Of a DNA stretch of 27,131 nucleotides, positions 7,684-15,129 are shown in pieces. Made by a program: the position numbers and the translations under genes. Where the stretch lies: positions 1-27,131 of the forward strand of contig NZ_SPQM01000066.1 in NCBI RefSeq assembly GCF_004570345.1. The letters run 5' to 3'. The notes beneath the pieces are model-generated. The model saw nothing but the letters and a program-made list of their open reading frames with translations. It did not search any database and had not been told where the DNA came from. How positions within the stretch are numbered: the stretch's first letter is position 1; the number at the start of each line of letters is the position of its first letter. The DNA comes from Blastococcus sp. CT_GayMR20. GTDB lineage: Bacteria; Actinomycetota; Actinomycetes; Mycobacteriales; Geodermatophilaceae.

Positions 7684-8520
7684 TCAGCTCCGGGAGAGGA
7701 CCGGCCGGGTCTTCGCCCAGTTCAGGAACTGCGCCGCGTGCTGCAGGTCGGGGATGTCGTTGCCGACCAGCGAGCGCAGCAGGTCGTTGCTCCACACGAT
7801 GAGGCGCCCGATCGTCCAGGCCACCTTCTCGGCGGCCGGGAGGTCGAGCTCGAAGACCAGCTTGGCGATCTCCTTCTTGCCGTCGGTGGGCGCGGAGTAC
7901 TTGAGCACCGGCAGGAAGCGCTCGGGCTGGACGACGCACAGCACCTTGGTGAGCAGCGGCTCCTTGTTGAACGACGGGAATCCGACGCCCTTCTTGCCCT
8001 CGATCAGCTGGGTGAGCCGGTCCTCCAGGCGCAGGCTCTCGGGGCCGTGGAGGAGGTACGCGATCGACTCGCGGACCTTCGCTGCCGCCTTGTCCGCGCC
8101 CTGGGTCTTCCACGCCCGGTTCAGCCCCGACATGTTGCCGGGGCTGCCGATCGTGTCAGTGAGGGCGAAGTCCAGCAGGTCGTCGGGGGAGGCGCTGGGC
8201 AGGCCCTCGCGGGAGAACAGGTCCTGGTACTTCGCGCGGTACTCGGCGACCTCGGGGTCGGTGCCGCGGTGGCTGGGCGTGTAGTCGGCGATGAGTGTCG
8301 ACACCCGCTCGCGCACGTCGAAACGCACGTCCAGAGGAGTCGGGAACGAGGCGTGCAGGGAGTCGATGGTCTGCACCGCCGGGCGGCCCGGGTCGCGGCG
8401 CGCCTCGCCGCGCAGCCACTCGTGGCCGCAGTCGGCGCAGGTGATCAGGAGCCGGCTGTCCGCCTGGGGCGTTCCGGTGATGTCCTCGCTGTTGCATTGC
8501 GGGCAGGCGATCAGGGCCAT
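7684..8520 (-). CDS. Zinc-ribbon N-terminal protein of unknown function
   Basis: The product is 278 residues. A zinc ribbon is clear at the N-terminus: C6-x2-C9 and C28-x2-C31 (ACPQC and CADCGHEWLRGEARRDPG). A charged linker and a helical body follow, including SFNKEPLLTKVLCVVQPERF and GKKEIAKLVFELDLPAAEKV. The body loosely recalls helical modules next to McrB-like restriction ATPases, but I would not assign it. Treatable-as-seen facts are the ribbon, the absence of membrane segments, and the 81-base spacing to the downstream nuclease-like gene on the same strand. The ATG at 8520 is preceded by GGACGGAA. Confidence 0.65.
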   Translation of the reverse strand: MALIACPQCNSEDITGTPQADSRLLITCADCGHEWLRGEARRDPGRPAVQTIDSLHASFPTPLDVRFDVRERVSTLIADYTPSHRGTDPEVAEYRAKYQDLFSREGLPSASPDDLLDFALTDTIGSPGNMSGLNRAWKTQGADKAAAKVRESIAYLLHGPESLRLEDRLTQLIEGKKGVGFPSFNKEPLLTKVLCVVQPERFLPVLKYSAPTDGKKEIAKLVFELDLPAAEKVAWTIGRLIVWSNDLLRSLVGNDIPDLQHAAQFLNWAKTRPVLSRS

Positions 8521-8783
8521 GAATTTCCGTCCGTTCGGTTAGCCGTGCACGAGCACCGGCCGGCCCGCAGAACCCCGAGATCGGAAGGACGGCGGCCAGG
8601 ACGGCGAGCCCGCTAGGGACGCGTCGCCGTCGGTCAGCTGCCCCAAGCCTCCCATGCCCGGGTCAGGAGCGGTCCGCGCGACGCCGATCACGGTCGCGGG
8701 GTCCCCGGACCGCCCCTGACCTGCCGATAGGGAAGGGGAGGCGACGGTCATCCGCGACCGCCGTCGCCGGGGGTGGTTTCTGC
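8521..8783. other. Divergent intergenic region
   Basis: These 263 bases separate the divergent starts of the zinc-ribbon gene (minus) and the DUF4407 gene (plus), so both promoters should lie here. I see GC-rich sequence without a convincing ORF, a repeat or an operator palindrome. A GGGGGTGG stretch just before 8784 can serve as the ribosome site of the DUF4407 gene. Confidence 0.5.
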
Positions 8784-10181
8784 ATGAGGTTCCGACGACG
8801 AGGACGGATCGGCAACGGCCTGGCGGTGCTCGCCGGGGCGCGTCCCGACGTGCTGGCCGCGGCGCCCGGTGCCCGAGCCAAGTTCGTGGCGCTCGGCGGC
8901 GTGCTGCTGAGCACGGGCGGGCTCGCGGTGGTGTCGATGGCCTTCGCGGTGCACATGGCCCTGGGCGCGTGGTGGCCGCTGGCGCTGCTCGTCGGCCTGG
9001 GCTGGGGCCTCGTCGTCGTCAACCTCGACCGGATGCTGCTCGTCGGCATGGCCCACGACTCGTCGCTGAAGCGGAACCTGGTCCTCGCCGTCCCCCGGGT
9101 CGGGCTGGCGCTCGTGCTCGGCATCGTCATCGCGACACCGCTGACGATGCAGGTGTTCTCCAAGGAGATCGACACCGAGATCGTCACCATGCAGGCCGAG
9201 CAGGGCGACGCCTACCGGGCCTCGCTCGCGGACGACGCACGGTTCGCACACCTTCCGGAGCTGGAGGAGCGGATCGCGACCGCGGAGGCCGTCGTCGCCA
9301 GCGGGGGAGTGGCGGACGCCGGCCTCGCGGTGGTGCGCGCCGACGTGACGGCGAAGCAGGCCGTGCTGGACGCCGAGATCGCCACCGCCCGCGCGCTGGA
9401 GGCCAAGGCGCAGTGCGAGCTCGACGGCTCGTGCGGCACCGGCGACGCCGGGACCGGTCAGGCCTACATCGAGGCGCGGCAGGCGGCCGACGCCCAGGCG
9501 GCGATCGTGCTGTCCGCTCGGTCGGCCCTGGACGACGCGGTTGCTGCGGCGTCGTCCGCCGAGTCGCGGAGCGCTTCGCTCGCCGCCTCGTCGCTGGACA
9601 CCGACCGGGCCGAGCTGACCCGGCTGACGGCAGAACAGGACCGGCTGCAGGCCGCGTTCGACGCCACCAACGAGGGCTCCGGCGGGCTGCTGATGCGCCT
9701 GGAGGCGCTGGACCGGCTCGGCGACCGCAACGGCACCCTCGCCGCGGCGCAGTTCATGCTCGCGCTGCTCTTCATGAGCGTGGAGATCCTGCCGGTGCTC
9801 ATGAAGCTGCTGCTCAACTTCAGCCCGCCCAGCGCCTACGACCGCATGGCTGCGCTGCGCGACTCCGGTGACGTGGAGATCGAGGAACTCGCGCAGGAGT
9901 CGCGGAAGACGGTGGCGATCGCCAAGGAAGAGCTGCTGGTGATGGCCGAGAAGGAGCGCGTCGACCGGCAGAAGGAGGCGCTCCTGGCGCGCCGCCGGGC
10001 CGCGCTCGCCGAGCTGGTCAAGCCGAGGACCGAGGCGCCCGCCGATCCGACCACCGTCGAGGAGCCGTCACGGCAGCTGTGGGACACCGGCCCGATCCGC
10101 GAGCTGGCCCGCAACGCCGCCGTCCGGACCGTCCGCACCGTCCGCCGTCGCCCGACCGACCGGGTCCCCACCTCGGTCTGA
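8784..10181 (+). CDS. DUF4407 domain membrane / coiled-coil protein
   Basis: The product is 465 residues. The membrane part has hydrophobic segments near residues 33-56, 58-76 and 100-120, with the DUF4407-type NLDRMLLVGMAHDSSLKRNL between them and TPLTMQVFSKEIDTEIVTM after them. A long Ala/Glu-rich coiled coil follows at about 145-300, then another membrane segment with LAAAQFMLALLFMSVEILPV and LMKLLLNFSPPSAYD at about 315-350, and a charged C-terminal coil (AKEELLVMAEKERVDRQKEA). The family's function is unknown. Two cysteines in CELDGSCGTGDAG lie within the extended coil and could form a disulfide if it is outside the cell. The gene stands alone between intergenic regions. Confidence 0.82.
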   Translation: MRFRRRGRIGNGLAVLAGARPDVLAAAPGARAKFVALGGVLLSTGGLAVVSMAFAVHMALGAWWPLALLVGLGWGLVVVNLDRMLLVGMAHDSSLKRNLVLAVPRVGLALVLGIVIATPLTMQVFSKEIDTEIVTMQAEQGDAYRASLADDARFAHLPELEERIATAEAVVASGGVADAGLAVVRADVTAKQAVLDAEIATARALEAKAQCELDGSCGTGDAGTGQAYIEARQAADAQAAIVLSARSALDDAVAAASSAESRSASLAASSLDTDRAELTRLTAEQDRLQAAFDATNEGSGGLLMRLEALDRLGDRNGTLAAAQFMLALLFMSVEILPVLMKLLLNFSPPSAYDRMAALRDSGDVEIEELAQESRKTVAIAKEELLVMAEKERVDRQKEALLARRRAALAELVKPRTEAPADPTTVEEPSRQLWDTGPIRELARNAAVRTVRTVRRRPTDRVPTSV

Positions 10182-10670
10182 CCTACGCGAGCCGGCGCCA
10201 GAGAGCAAGCGTCTCCCATTTCGTGTGACGCACGAAGGACGACTGAATACCGGCTCTGGCCCTGTCGATGATCTTCGACGGCACCGTTTTCGCTCAACCT
10301 GCGACTAGTTGTTAGGACTCTCCCGTGTTGCTCGCTGCATCCGTTCTCGCCTTCTTCGGCACCCTTCAGCAGGCAGTGGCAGCCGCTTCGCCGCCATCGA
10401 CGCCTGCGCAACCTCTGTGGAAGCAGCGTCCGACGGCAGATGGCCTCAGGTCGGCAGAGGTTTGGGCTTGGGGTGCTCTCGTGGTCGCGAGTTTCCTTGT
10501 GTTCCTCTCCGAGGTTGCGCCGACGAACGGCTGATGTCGCGATGGGGGGCTTCGTCGCCTCGGATGGGTGCGGTGCCCGTGGTAGCGGTCGGTGTGAACA
10601 TGCCCCTGGCAAGGCGTCCTCCGGGGCACCGGACGGGCGCGTCGGCGACGGCATCGGTTAGACAGTCACC
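10182..10670. other. 489-base stretch with at most one small ORF
   Basis: Between the DUF4407 and DUF4916 genes the base composition is slightly lower in GC than in the flanks. A single plausible small coding frame (10325-10534) lies inside; other frames look like shadows. No tRNA cloverleaf, strong terminator or insertion sequence was found. Confidence 0.5.
10325..10534 (+). CDS. Possible small membrane protein
   Basis: A GTG start gives 69 residues with two hydrophobic stretches, about 2-22 (LLAASVLAFFGTLQQAVAAA) and 46-63 (WAWGALVVASFLVFLSEV), separated by a Pro-containing linker. An AGGA lies eight bases before the start. The N-terminus could be a signal peptide ending in AVAAA. No family is recognised, codon bias is weak, and it may be a chance frame. 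Confidence 0.35.
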   Translation: MLLAASVLAFFGTLQQAVAAASPPSTPAQPLWKQRPTADGLRSAEVWAWGALVVASFLVFLSEVAPTNG

Positions 10671-11204
10671 ATGACCGAGCTGAACACGGCTACCGGCGGC
10701 GGCTTGCTCTCCCGCGAGGAGATGGACGCCGCGCGCGAGCGGCTGCCCATCGTGTACGTCGACGTGGTGCCGGTGCGGGTCGACGAGGAGGGCACGGTCG
10801 TCGCCGTCGGGCTGCTGCTGCGGGCCGGTGAGGACGGGCAGATCAAGCGGGCGCTGGTCTCGGGGCGGGTGCTCTACCACGAGCGCGTTAGGGCGGCCCT
10901 GCTGCGGCACATCGAGAAGGATCTCGGCCCGCTCGCGCTGCCGCAGATCCCGCCCGCGCCCCAGCCGTTCACCATCGCCGAGTACTTCCCGACCCCCGGC
11001 GTGACGCCGTTCCACGACCCGCGGCAGCACGCGGTGTCGCTGGCCTACGTCGTCCCGGTCGAGGGCGACTGCGCACCCCAGCAGGACGCGCTCGAGCTGA
11101 CATGGTTCTCACCGATCGAGGCCCGCGACCCCGTCGTCCTCGCCGAGTTCGAGAACGGGCAGAGCACGCTGCTGCTGCAGGCGCTGGCTCACCTCGGGGT
11201 CTGA
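10671..11204 (+). CDS. DUF4916 / NUDIX-like family protein
   Basis: The product is 177 residues. LPIVYVDVVPVRVDEEGTVV and VAVGLLLRAGEDGQIKRALV resemble the opening strands of a Nudix fold, followed by SGRVLYHERVRAALLRHIEK and a strand region FHDPRQHAVSLAYVVPVEGD. This is the pattern of actinobacterial DUF4916 proteins. The usual Nudix box (GX5EX7REUXEEXGU) is not present in recognisable form, so hydrolase activity should not be assumed. Its stop lies 7 bases before the convergent PHA depolymerase stop. Confidence 0.75.
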   Translation: MTELNTATGGGLLSREEMDAARERLPIVYVDVVPVRVDEEGTVVAVGLLLRAGEDGQIKRALVSGRVLYHERVRAALLRHIEKDLGPLALPQIPPAPQPFTIAEYFPTPGVTPFHDPRQHAVSLAYVVPVEGDCAPQQDALELTWFSPIEARDPVVLAEFENGQSTLLLQALAHLGV

Positions 11205-11211
11205 TGCCCGC

Positions 11212-12450
11212 TCAGGCGGAAGACGCCAGCCGCTCGGAGGCACTCCCGATGAACCGACGGACGACGGGGTAGACCCCCGCCTCCCAGCGGGAACCGCTGA
11301 ACACGCCGTAGTGCCCGACCCCGGCCTGCAGGTGGTGCTGCTTGTGCTCCGCCGGGATCCCGGTGCACAGCTCGTGGGCGGCGACCGTCTGCCCGGGCGA
11401 GCAGATGTCGTCGTTCTCGCCCTCGACGGTGAGCAGGGCGGTCCGGGTGATCGCGCCCGGATCCACCCGCTGCCCGCGCCAGGTGAGGCGGCCGGTCGGG
11501 AGCTGGTGCTCCTGGAAGATGCGACCGACCGTCTCGAGGTAGAACTCAGCGGGCACGTCCATGACGGCGCCGTACTCGTCGTAGAAGGCGCGTGTGGCGG
11601 CCGCGCGCTCCGTGTTGCCGGCGACCAGGTCCCGGTAGAGCTGCGCGTGGGCCGACAGGTGCCGCTTGGGGTTCATCGACATGAAGGCGGTCAGCTGGAC
11701 GACGCCCGGGTAGACCCGCCGACCGGCGCCGGCGTGGCCGCGGGGAACCGTGTCGACGACCCGTCTCTCGAACCAGGAGAGCGGCCTGGTCGCCGCCGCG
11801 GTGTTGACCCGGTTGGGGTTCACACGGGTGTCGATGGGCCCGGCCATGAGCGTGACGCTGGCTGGCTGGGCGGGGTCGTCCTCGGCGGCGAGCAACGCGA
11901 CGGCAGCGAGCACCGGCACGGCGGGCTGGCAGACGGCGACGACGTGGGTGTCCGGACCGAGGTACCGGATCGCTCCCATGACGTGCTCGATGTACTCGTC
12001 CAGCCCAAAGGCACCGTGCTCGACCGGGATGTCGCGCGCGTTGTGCCAGTCGATGACGTGCACGTCGTGGTCGGACAGCAGCGTGCGGATCGCCGGCCGG
12101 ATCAGCGTCGTGAAGTGCCCGGACATCGGGCCGACGACGAGCACGCGGGGCTGGCCGGCGACCGAGGGCTTCTCGAAGTGCAAGAGGGTGGCGAACGGCG
12201 TCTTCATCGTGGGGCGCTCGCGGACGGCGACTGTCGTGCCGTCGACGGTCACGGACTCGATGCCGAACGCCGGGCGGTCATGGGTCGGTCGCGCGTGCGC
12301 GACGATGTCGCAGGCGGCGCGGACATGCCGGAGACCCGGCGCGCGTACCAGCGGGCCTGGCAGCGCCTGCAACGCCCGCGCGGTCAGCTGCGAGGCGGCG
12401 ACGACGGGCGCGCCGGCCCGCCGGTTCAACTCGTACGCGGTGCAGAGCAT
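11212..12450 (-). CDS. phaZ: Intracellular polyhydroxyalkanoate depolymerase
   Basis: The product is 412 residues, the family's usual length. The start MLCTAYELNRRAGAPVVAAS matches the family N-terminus. In this alpha/beta-hydrolase the nucleophile is a cysteine: VAVCQPAVPV gives C174, where most hydrolases have Ser. The acid is in VEGENDDICSPGQT (D347 or D348) and the His in AGVGHYGVFSGSRW (H380). Offsets match the known Cys-Asp-His triad of the Ralstonia PhaZ1 type. It degrades intracellular PHB/PHA granules to hydroxyacid units. No signal peptide is present, as expected. No PHA synthase gene is in the window. The start is an ATG at 12450. Confidence 0.93.
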   Translation of the reverse strand: MLCTAYELNRRAGAPVVAASQLTARALQALPGPLVRAPGLRHVRAACDIVAHARPTHDRPAFGIESVTVDGTTVAVRERPTMKTPFATLLHFEKPSVAGQPRVLVVGPMSGHFTTLIRPAIRTLLSDHDVHVIDWHNARDIPVEHGAFGLDEYIEHVMGAIRYLGPDTHVVAVCQPAVPVLAAVALLAAEDDPAQPASVTLMAGPIDTRVNPNRVNTAAATRPLSWFERRVVDTVPRGHAGAGRRVYPGVVQLTAFMSMNPKRHLSAHAQLYRDLVAGNTERAAATRAFYDEYGAVMDVPAEFYLETVGRIFQEHQLPTGRLTWRGQRVDPGAITRTALLTVEGENDDICSPGQTVAAHELCTGIPAEHKQHHLQAGVGHYGVFSGSRWEAGVYPVVRRFIGSASERLASSA

Positions 12451-12477
12451 TGACCTGCCCGTCCTGGGGGACCTGTG

Positions 12478-12510
12478 ACCTACGCCTCAGTAACATAGGT
12501 GGACCTACCT
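12478..12510. promoter_or_regulatory. Possible operator: nested AGGT/ACCT inverted repeats upstream of phaZ
   Basis: In the divergent region between phaZ and the methyltransferase gene, ACCTA (12478-12482) is matched by TAGGT (12496-12500), and AGGT (12497-12500) by ACCT (12507-12510). Arms are short, so this is a weak suggestion of a dimeric regulator site; the 12451-12647 gap otherwise shows no gene. Confidence 0.2.
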
Positions 12511-12647
12511 CCGGACGCGCGCCGAACCGCCGGATCGGGCGGCGCTGCCGGACCCGACACGACGTCCCAGGGCGGTCCCAAGGGGCGCCTGTGCGCTCGT
12601 AGCGGACAGGCGTGCGGACCGCTCCCGGTGGCGACAGCATCGAGATC

Positions 12648-13439
12648 ATGCCGAGTGATTTCGCGGGCTCGACCGCCGAGCACTACGTGCGGTTCCGCCG
12701 CGACGTCCCGGACGGCGTGCTCGACGACCTCGTCGACCGGCTGGGGGTGGGCCCGGACGCCCTCGCGATCGATCTGGGCGCGGGCACCGGTCAGGTCGCG
12801 GTCCCGCTGGCTGCGCGCGTCGGCACCGTCGTGGCGATGGAGCCCGAGCCGGCCATGGCGGTGCTGCTCCGCCGACGCACGACGGCAGAACAGGTCAGCA
12901 ACGTGCTGACTCTTCTCGCATCGGACCACGATCTTCCTGCGTTGACGATGCCCCTCGGGAAAGGGGCGTGCGGTCTCGTCACGGTCGCGAACGCGCTGCA
13001 CTGGATGGACGCGCCGGAGGTCTTCCGAGCCTGTCACCGTCTCCTGCGGCCCGGTGGCGGCGTCGCCGTGATCGCGCACGGCGTGCCCCTCTGGCTCGGA
13101 GAGACCGACTGGGCCCGGAGTCTGCGGGCCTTTCTGGAGTCATGGACCGGTCAGCCGGCCTCGGGGTCGTGCGGAACCGATGACGCCACCCGGCAGCAGC
13201 GCGAAGAACAACTCCGGCGGGCTGGTTTCGCCGACGTTTCGCTGCACGTCGATCGGTACGAGTCCACTGTGGACGCCGACTACGTGATCGGGCACCTGTA
13301 CTCGGCGATGTCCGAGTCCATGGTCCCGGCGAAGCGTCGCCCCCAGTTCGAGGACGGCGTCCGGCGATCGCTCGATGCGTCCCGGGGTCAGCCCCTGGTA
13401 GAGGAGGTGCCGATCACGGTGCTGATCGGTCGACGCTGA
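12648..13439 (+). CDS. SAM-dependent class I methyltransferase
   Basis: The product is 263 residues from the ATG at 12648. Motif I is LAIDLGAGTGQVAVPLA at residues 39-55, with an acidic residue closing the next strand (VVAMEPEPAM). LVTVANALHWMDAPEVFRAC and LLRPGGGVAVIAHG fill the motif IV and post-IV positions. This is the pattern of Methyltransf_11/25-type enzymes on small molecules; the substrate is unknown. A GTG start at 12612 would add 12 residues but has no family support. The gene is divergent from phaZ. Confidence 0.85.
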   Translation: MPSDFAGSTAEHYVRFRRDVPDGVLDDLVDRLGVGPDALAIDLGAGTGQVAVPLAARVGTVVAMEPEPAMAVLLRRRTTAEQVSNVLTLLASDHDLPALTMPLGKGACGLVTVANALHWMDAPEVFRACHRLLRPGGGVAVIAHGVPLWLGETDWARSLRAFLESWTGQPASGSCGTDDATRQQREEQLRRAGFADVSLHVDRYESTVDADYVIGHLYSAMSESMVPAKRRPQFEDGVRRSLDASRGQPLVEEVPITVLIGRR

Positions 13440-13735
13440 GGCGTCGGAGCGAGCGGGTCGGACCGACGTGCCCTCTGGCCCGACGCGCCGGCCGGCCTCG
13501 TGGTCCGACCTCCGCCATCTCCGAGGATGCGACCGCGGCGGGCCGCTGGGGCTCTTGAGGCACGTGCGCCGAGCTGGCGTGACGACTCTGGGCAGGTTGC
13601 GGCGCCGCGGTGTTCCGCTCGCGCAGGATGTCGGAGAACGCGCAAGCAGCCAGTGACTGCCTGGCCGACATCTGCGAGGGGCCCCGATGCGCCTCCTTCG
13701 CTGGTCGTACCGTGCGCGCCCTCGAGGAGTCGACG

Positions 13736-15001
13736 ATGGACAACGAGATCCAGCTGATCAGTGACGGCGACGGCCTGGCGGTGATCGGAAATCCGACTGC
13801 CGTCGAACTCTTCCTCGCCGCCGAGCGGCTGGCGTCGAAGGATCTCGACCTGCCTCGTCTCGCAGCCGTCTTCAGGACCGGCGCCCAGGTCGCCCAGGCG
13901 TATCCCGAGATCAAGGCGATGTCGGGTCGCTGGGTGCAGCTGACCAAGGAGTCCAAGCAGTTGGTCGACAGCCTCGGGTTGAAGAAGAGCTCCACGTCAG
14001 GGCTCAGCACGGGTGTGGTGACGCAGGGCGAGGACAAGGGACGGATTGGCGGACTCGTCGAGCTCGCGAAGGACTCCGCATCCCGGTTGTCCAAGAACCC
14101 GACGGTTCTCTCCGGTGCTGCGGGCATCATGGCGCAGCTCGCCATGCAGCAGACCATGGAGGAGATCACCGACTACCTCGCTGCGATCGACGCGAAGCTC
14201 GACGACGTGCTCCGCGCCCAGGAGGACGCCGTCCTGGCGGACATGATCGGCGTGGGCTTCGACATCGACGAGGCGATGACACTGCGCGAGCACGGGGGCC
14301 GGGTCAACGAGGTCACGTGGTCGAAGGTGCAGGGCTCGTCGGCGACGATCGCGCGCACCCAGGCCTACGCGCTGCGTCAGCTCGACGCGCTCGCCGAGAA
14401 GCTCGCGGGCACGACCAAGGTCGGTGACCTCGCCGAGACGGCCAAGAAGGCCGAGTCCAAGGTCCAGGACTGGCTCGCCGTCCTGGCTCGCTGCTTCCAG
14501 CTGCAGGACGCGATCGCCGTGATCGAGCTCGACCGGGTGCTGGAGGTGGCTCCCGACGATCTCGACGGGCACCGCCTCGGGCTGAAGGCTGTCCGGCAGA
14601 AGCGTCTCGAGACCATCGCGCAGAGCACCCAGGGCCTGCTGGCCCGCCTGGATGCGGCAGCGGACACGGCCAACGCGAAGGTGCTGCTGAATCCCATCCA
14701 GTCGCCGGCCATCGTGCGGGCGAGGGAGCACGTCGCGGTCGTCGTCGCCGACTTCCAGGGCCGGCTGGGGATCGAGTCCGGCGCAGAGTCGGTGGAGGCG
14801 AGGGCCTGGACGTCCGCCGCCTCGGAGTTCCGGGACAGGATGCTCGAGACCGGAGCCGAGGGCGTCGACGCGTCCTGGCGCCTTGGCAACGAGACCCTCG
14901 GCCGAGCCGTGTCGGTCACGGGCAAGCTCTCCAGCGGGCTCGCCGGCCGCGCGCTCCGCTGGCGTGGGGACGGCGAGGTCCGCGAGCAGGAAGCCGGATA
15001 G
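13736..15001 (+). CDS. Unrecognised helical protein (421 residues)
   Basis: The start ATG at 13736 has GAGGAG at good spacing; an in-frame extension to 13610 is unlikely. The protein is almost wholly alpha-helical. One segment is notably hydrophobic and Met/Ala-rich (VLSGAAGIMAQLAMQQTMEE, about 122-141), followed by ITDYLAAIDAKLDDVLRAQE, and later helices with a coiled-coil character (ALRQLDALAEKLAGTTKVGD; LLARLDAAADTANAKVLLNP). No catalytic motif, signal peptide or nucleotide-binding loop is visible. A hydrophobic hairpin inside long helices could fit a membrane-acting protein, but that is only a thought. The helicase-nuclease gene follows after 128 bases on the same strand. Confidence 0.7.
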   Translation: MDNEIQLISDGDGLAVIGNPTAVELFLAAERLASKDLDLPRLAAVFRTGAQVAQAYPEIKAMSGRWVQLTKESKQLVDSLGLKKSSTSGLSTGVVTQGEDKGRIGGLVELAKDSASRLSKNPTVLSGAAGIMAQLAMQQTMEEITDYLAAIDAKLDDVLRAQEDAVLADMIGVGFDIDEAMTLREHGGRVNEVTWSKVQGSSATIARTQAYALRQLDALAEKLAGTTKVGDLAETAKKAESKVQDWLAVLARCFQLQDAIAVIELDRVLEVAPDDLDGHRLGLKAVRQKRLETIAQSTQGLLARLDAAADTANAKVLLNPIQSPAIVRAREHVAVVVADFQGRLGIESGAESVEARAWTSAASEFRDRMLETGAEGVDASWRLGNETLGRAVSVTGKLSSGLAGRALRWRGDGEVREQEAG

Positions 15002-15129
15002 TCGGCGACCCGTCGTCCTTCCGGGTGACGCTCCTGCTGTAGGTCTCCGACCGCGCCGATTCGTGTCGGAGGCGTCCGCTATGCCTGAGGTCGACAGCTG
15101 CCGGACGGCGGCGATGGGGAGGTTCGGGG

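Noticed and set aside
6670..8616. 648-codon plus-strand frame spanning two minus-strand genes
   Set aside because: It is antisense to both the PD-(D/E)XK-like and zinc-ribbon genes and shows no domain or plausible ribosome site.
10671..11204. Calling the DUF4916 protein an active Nudix hydrolase
   Set aside because: The Nudix box is not recognisable, so only the family-level name is supported.
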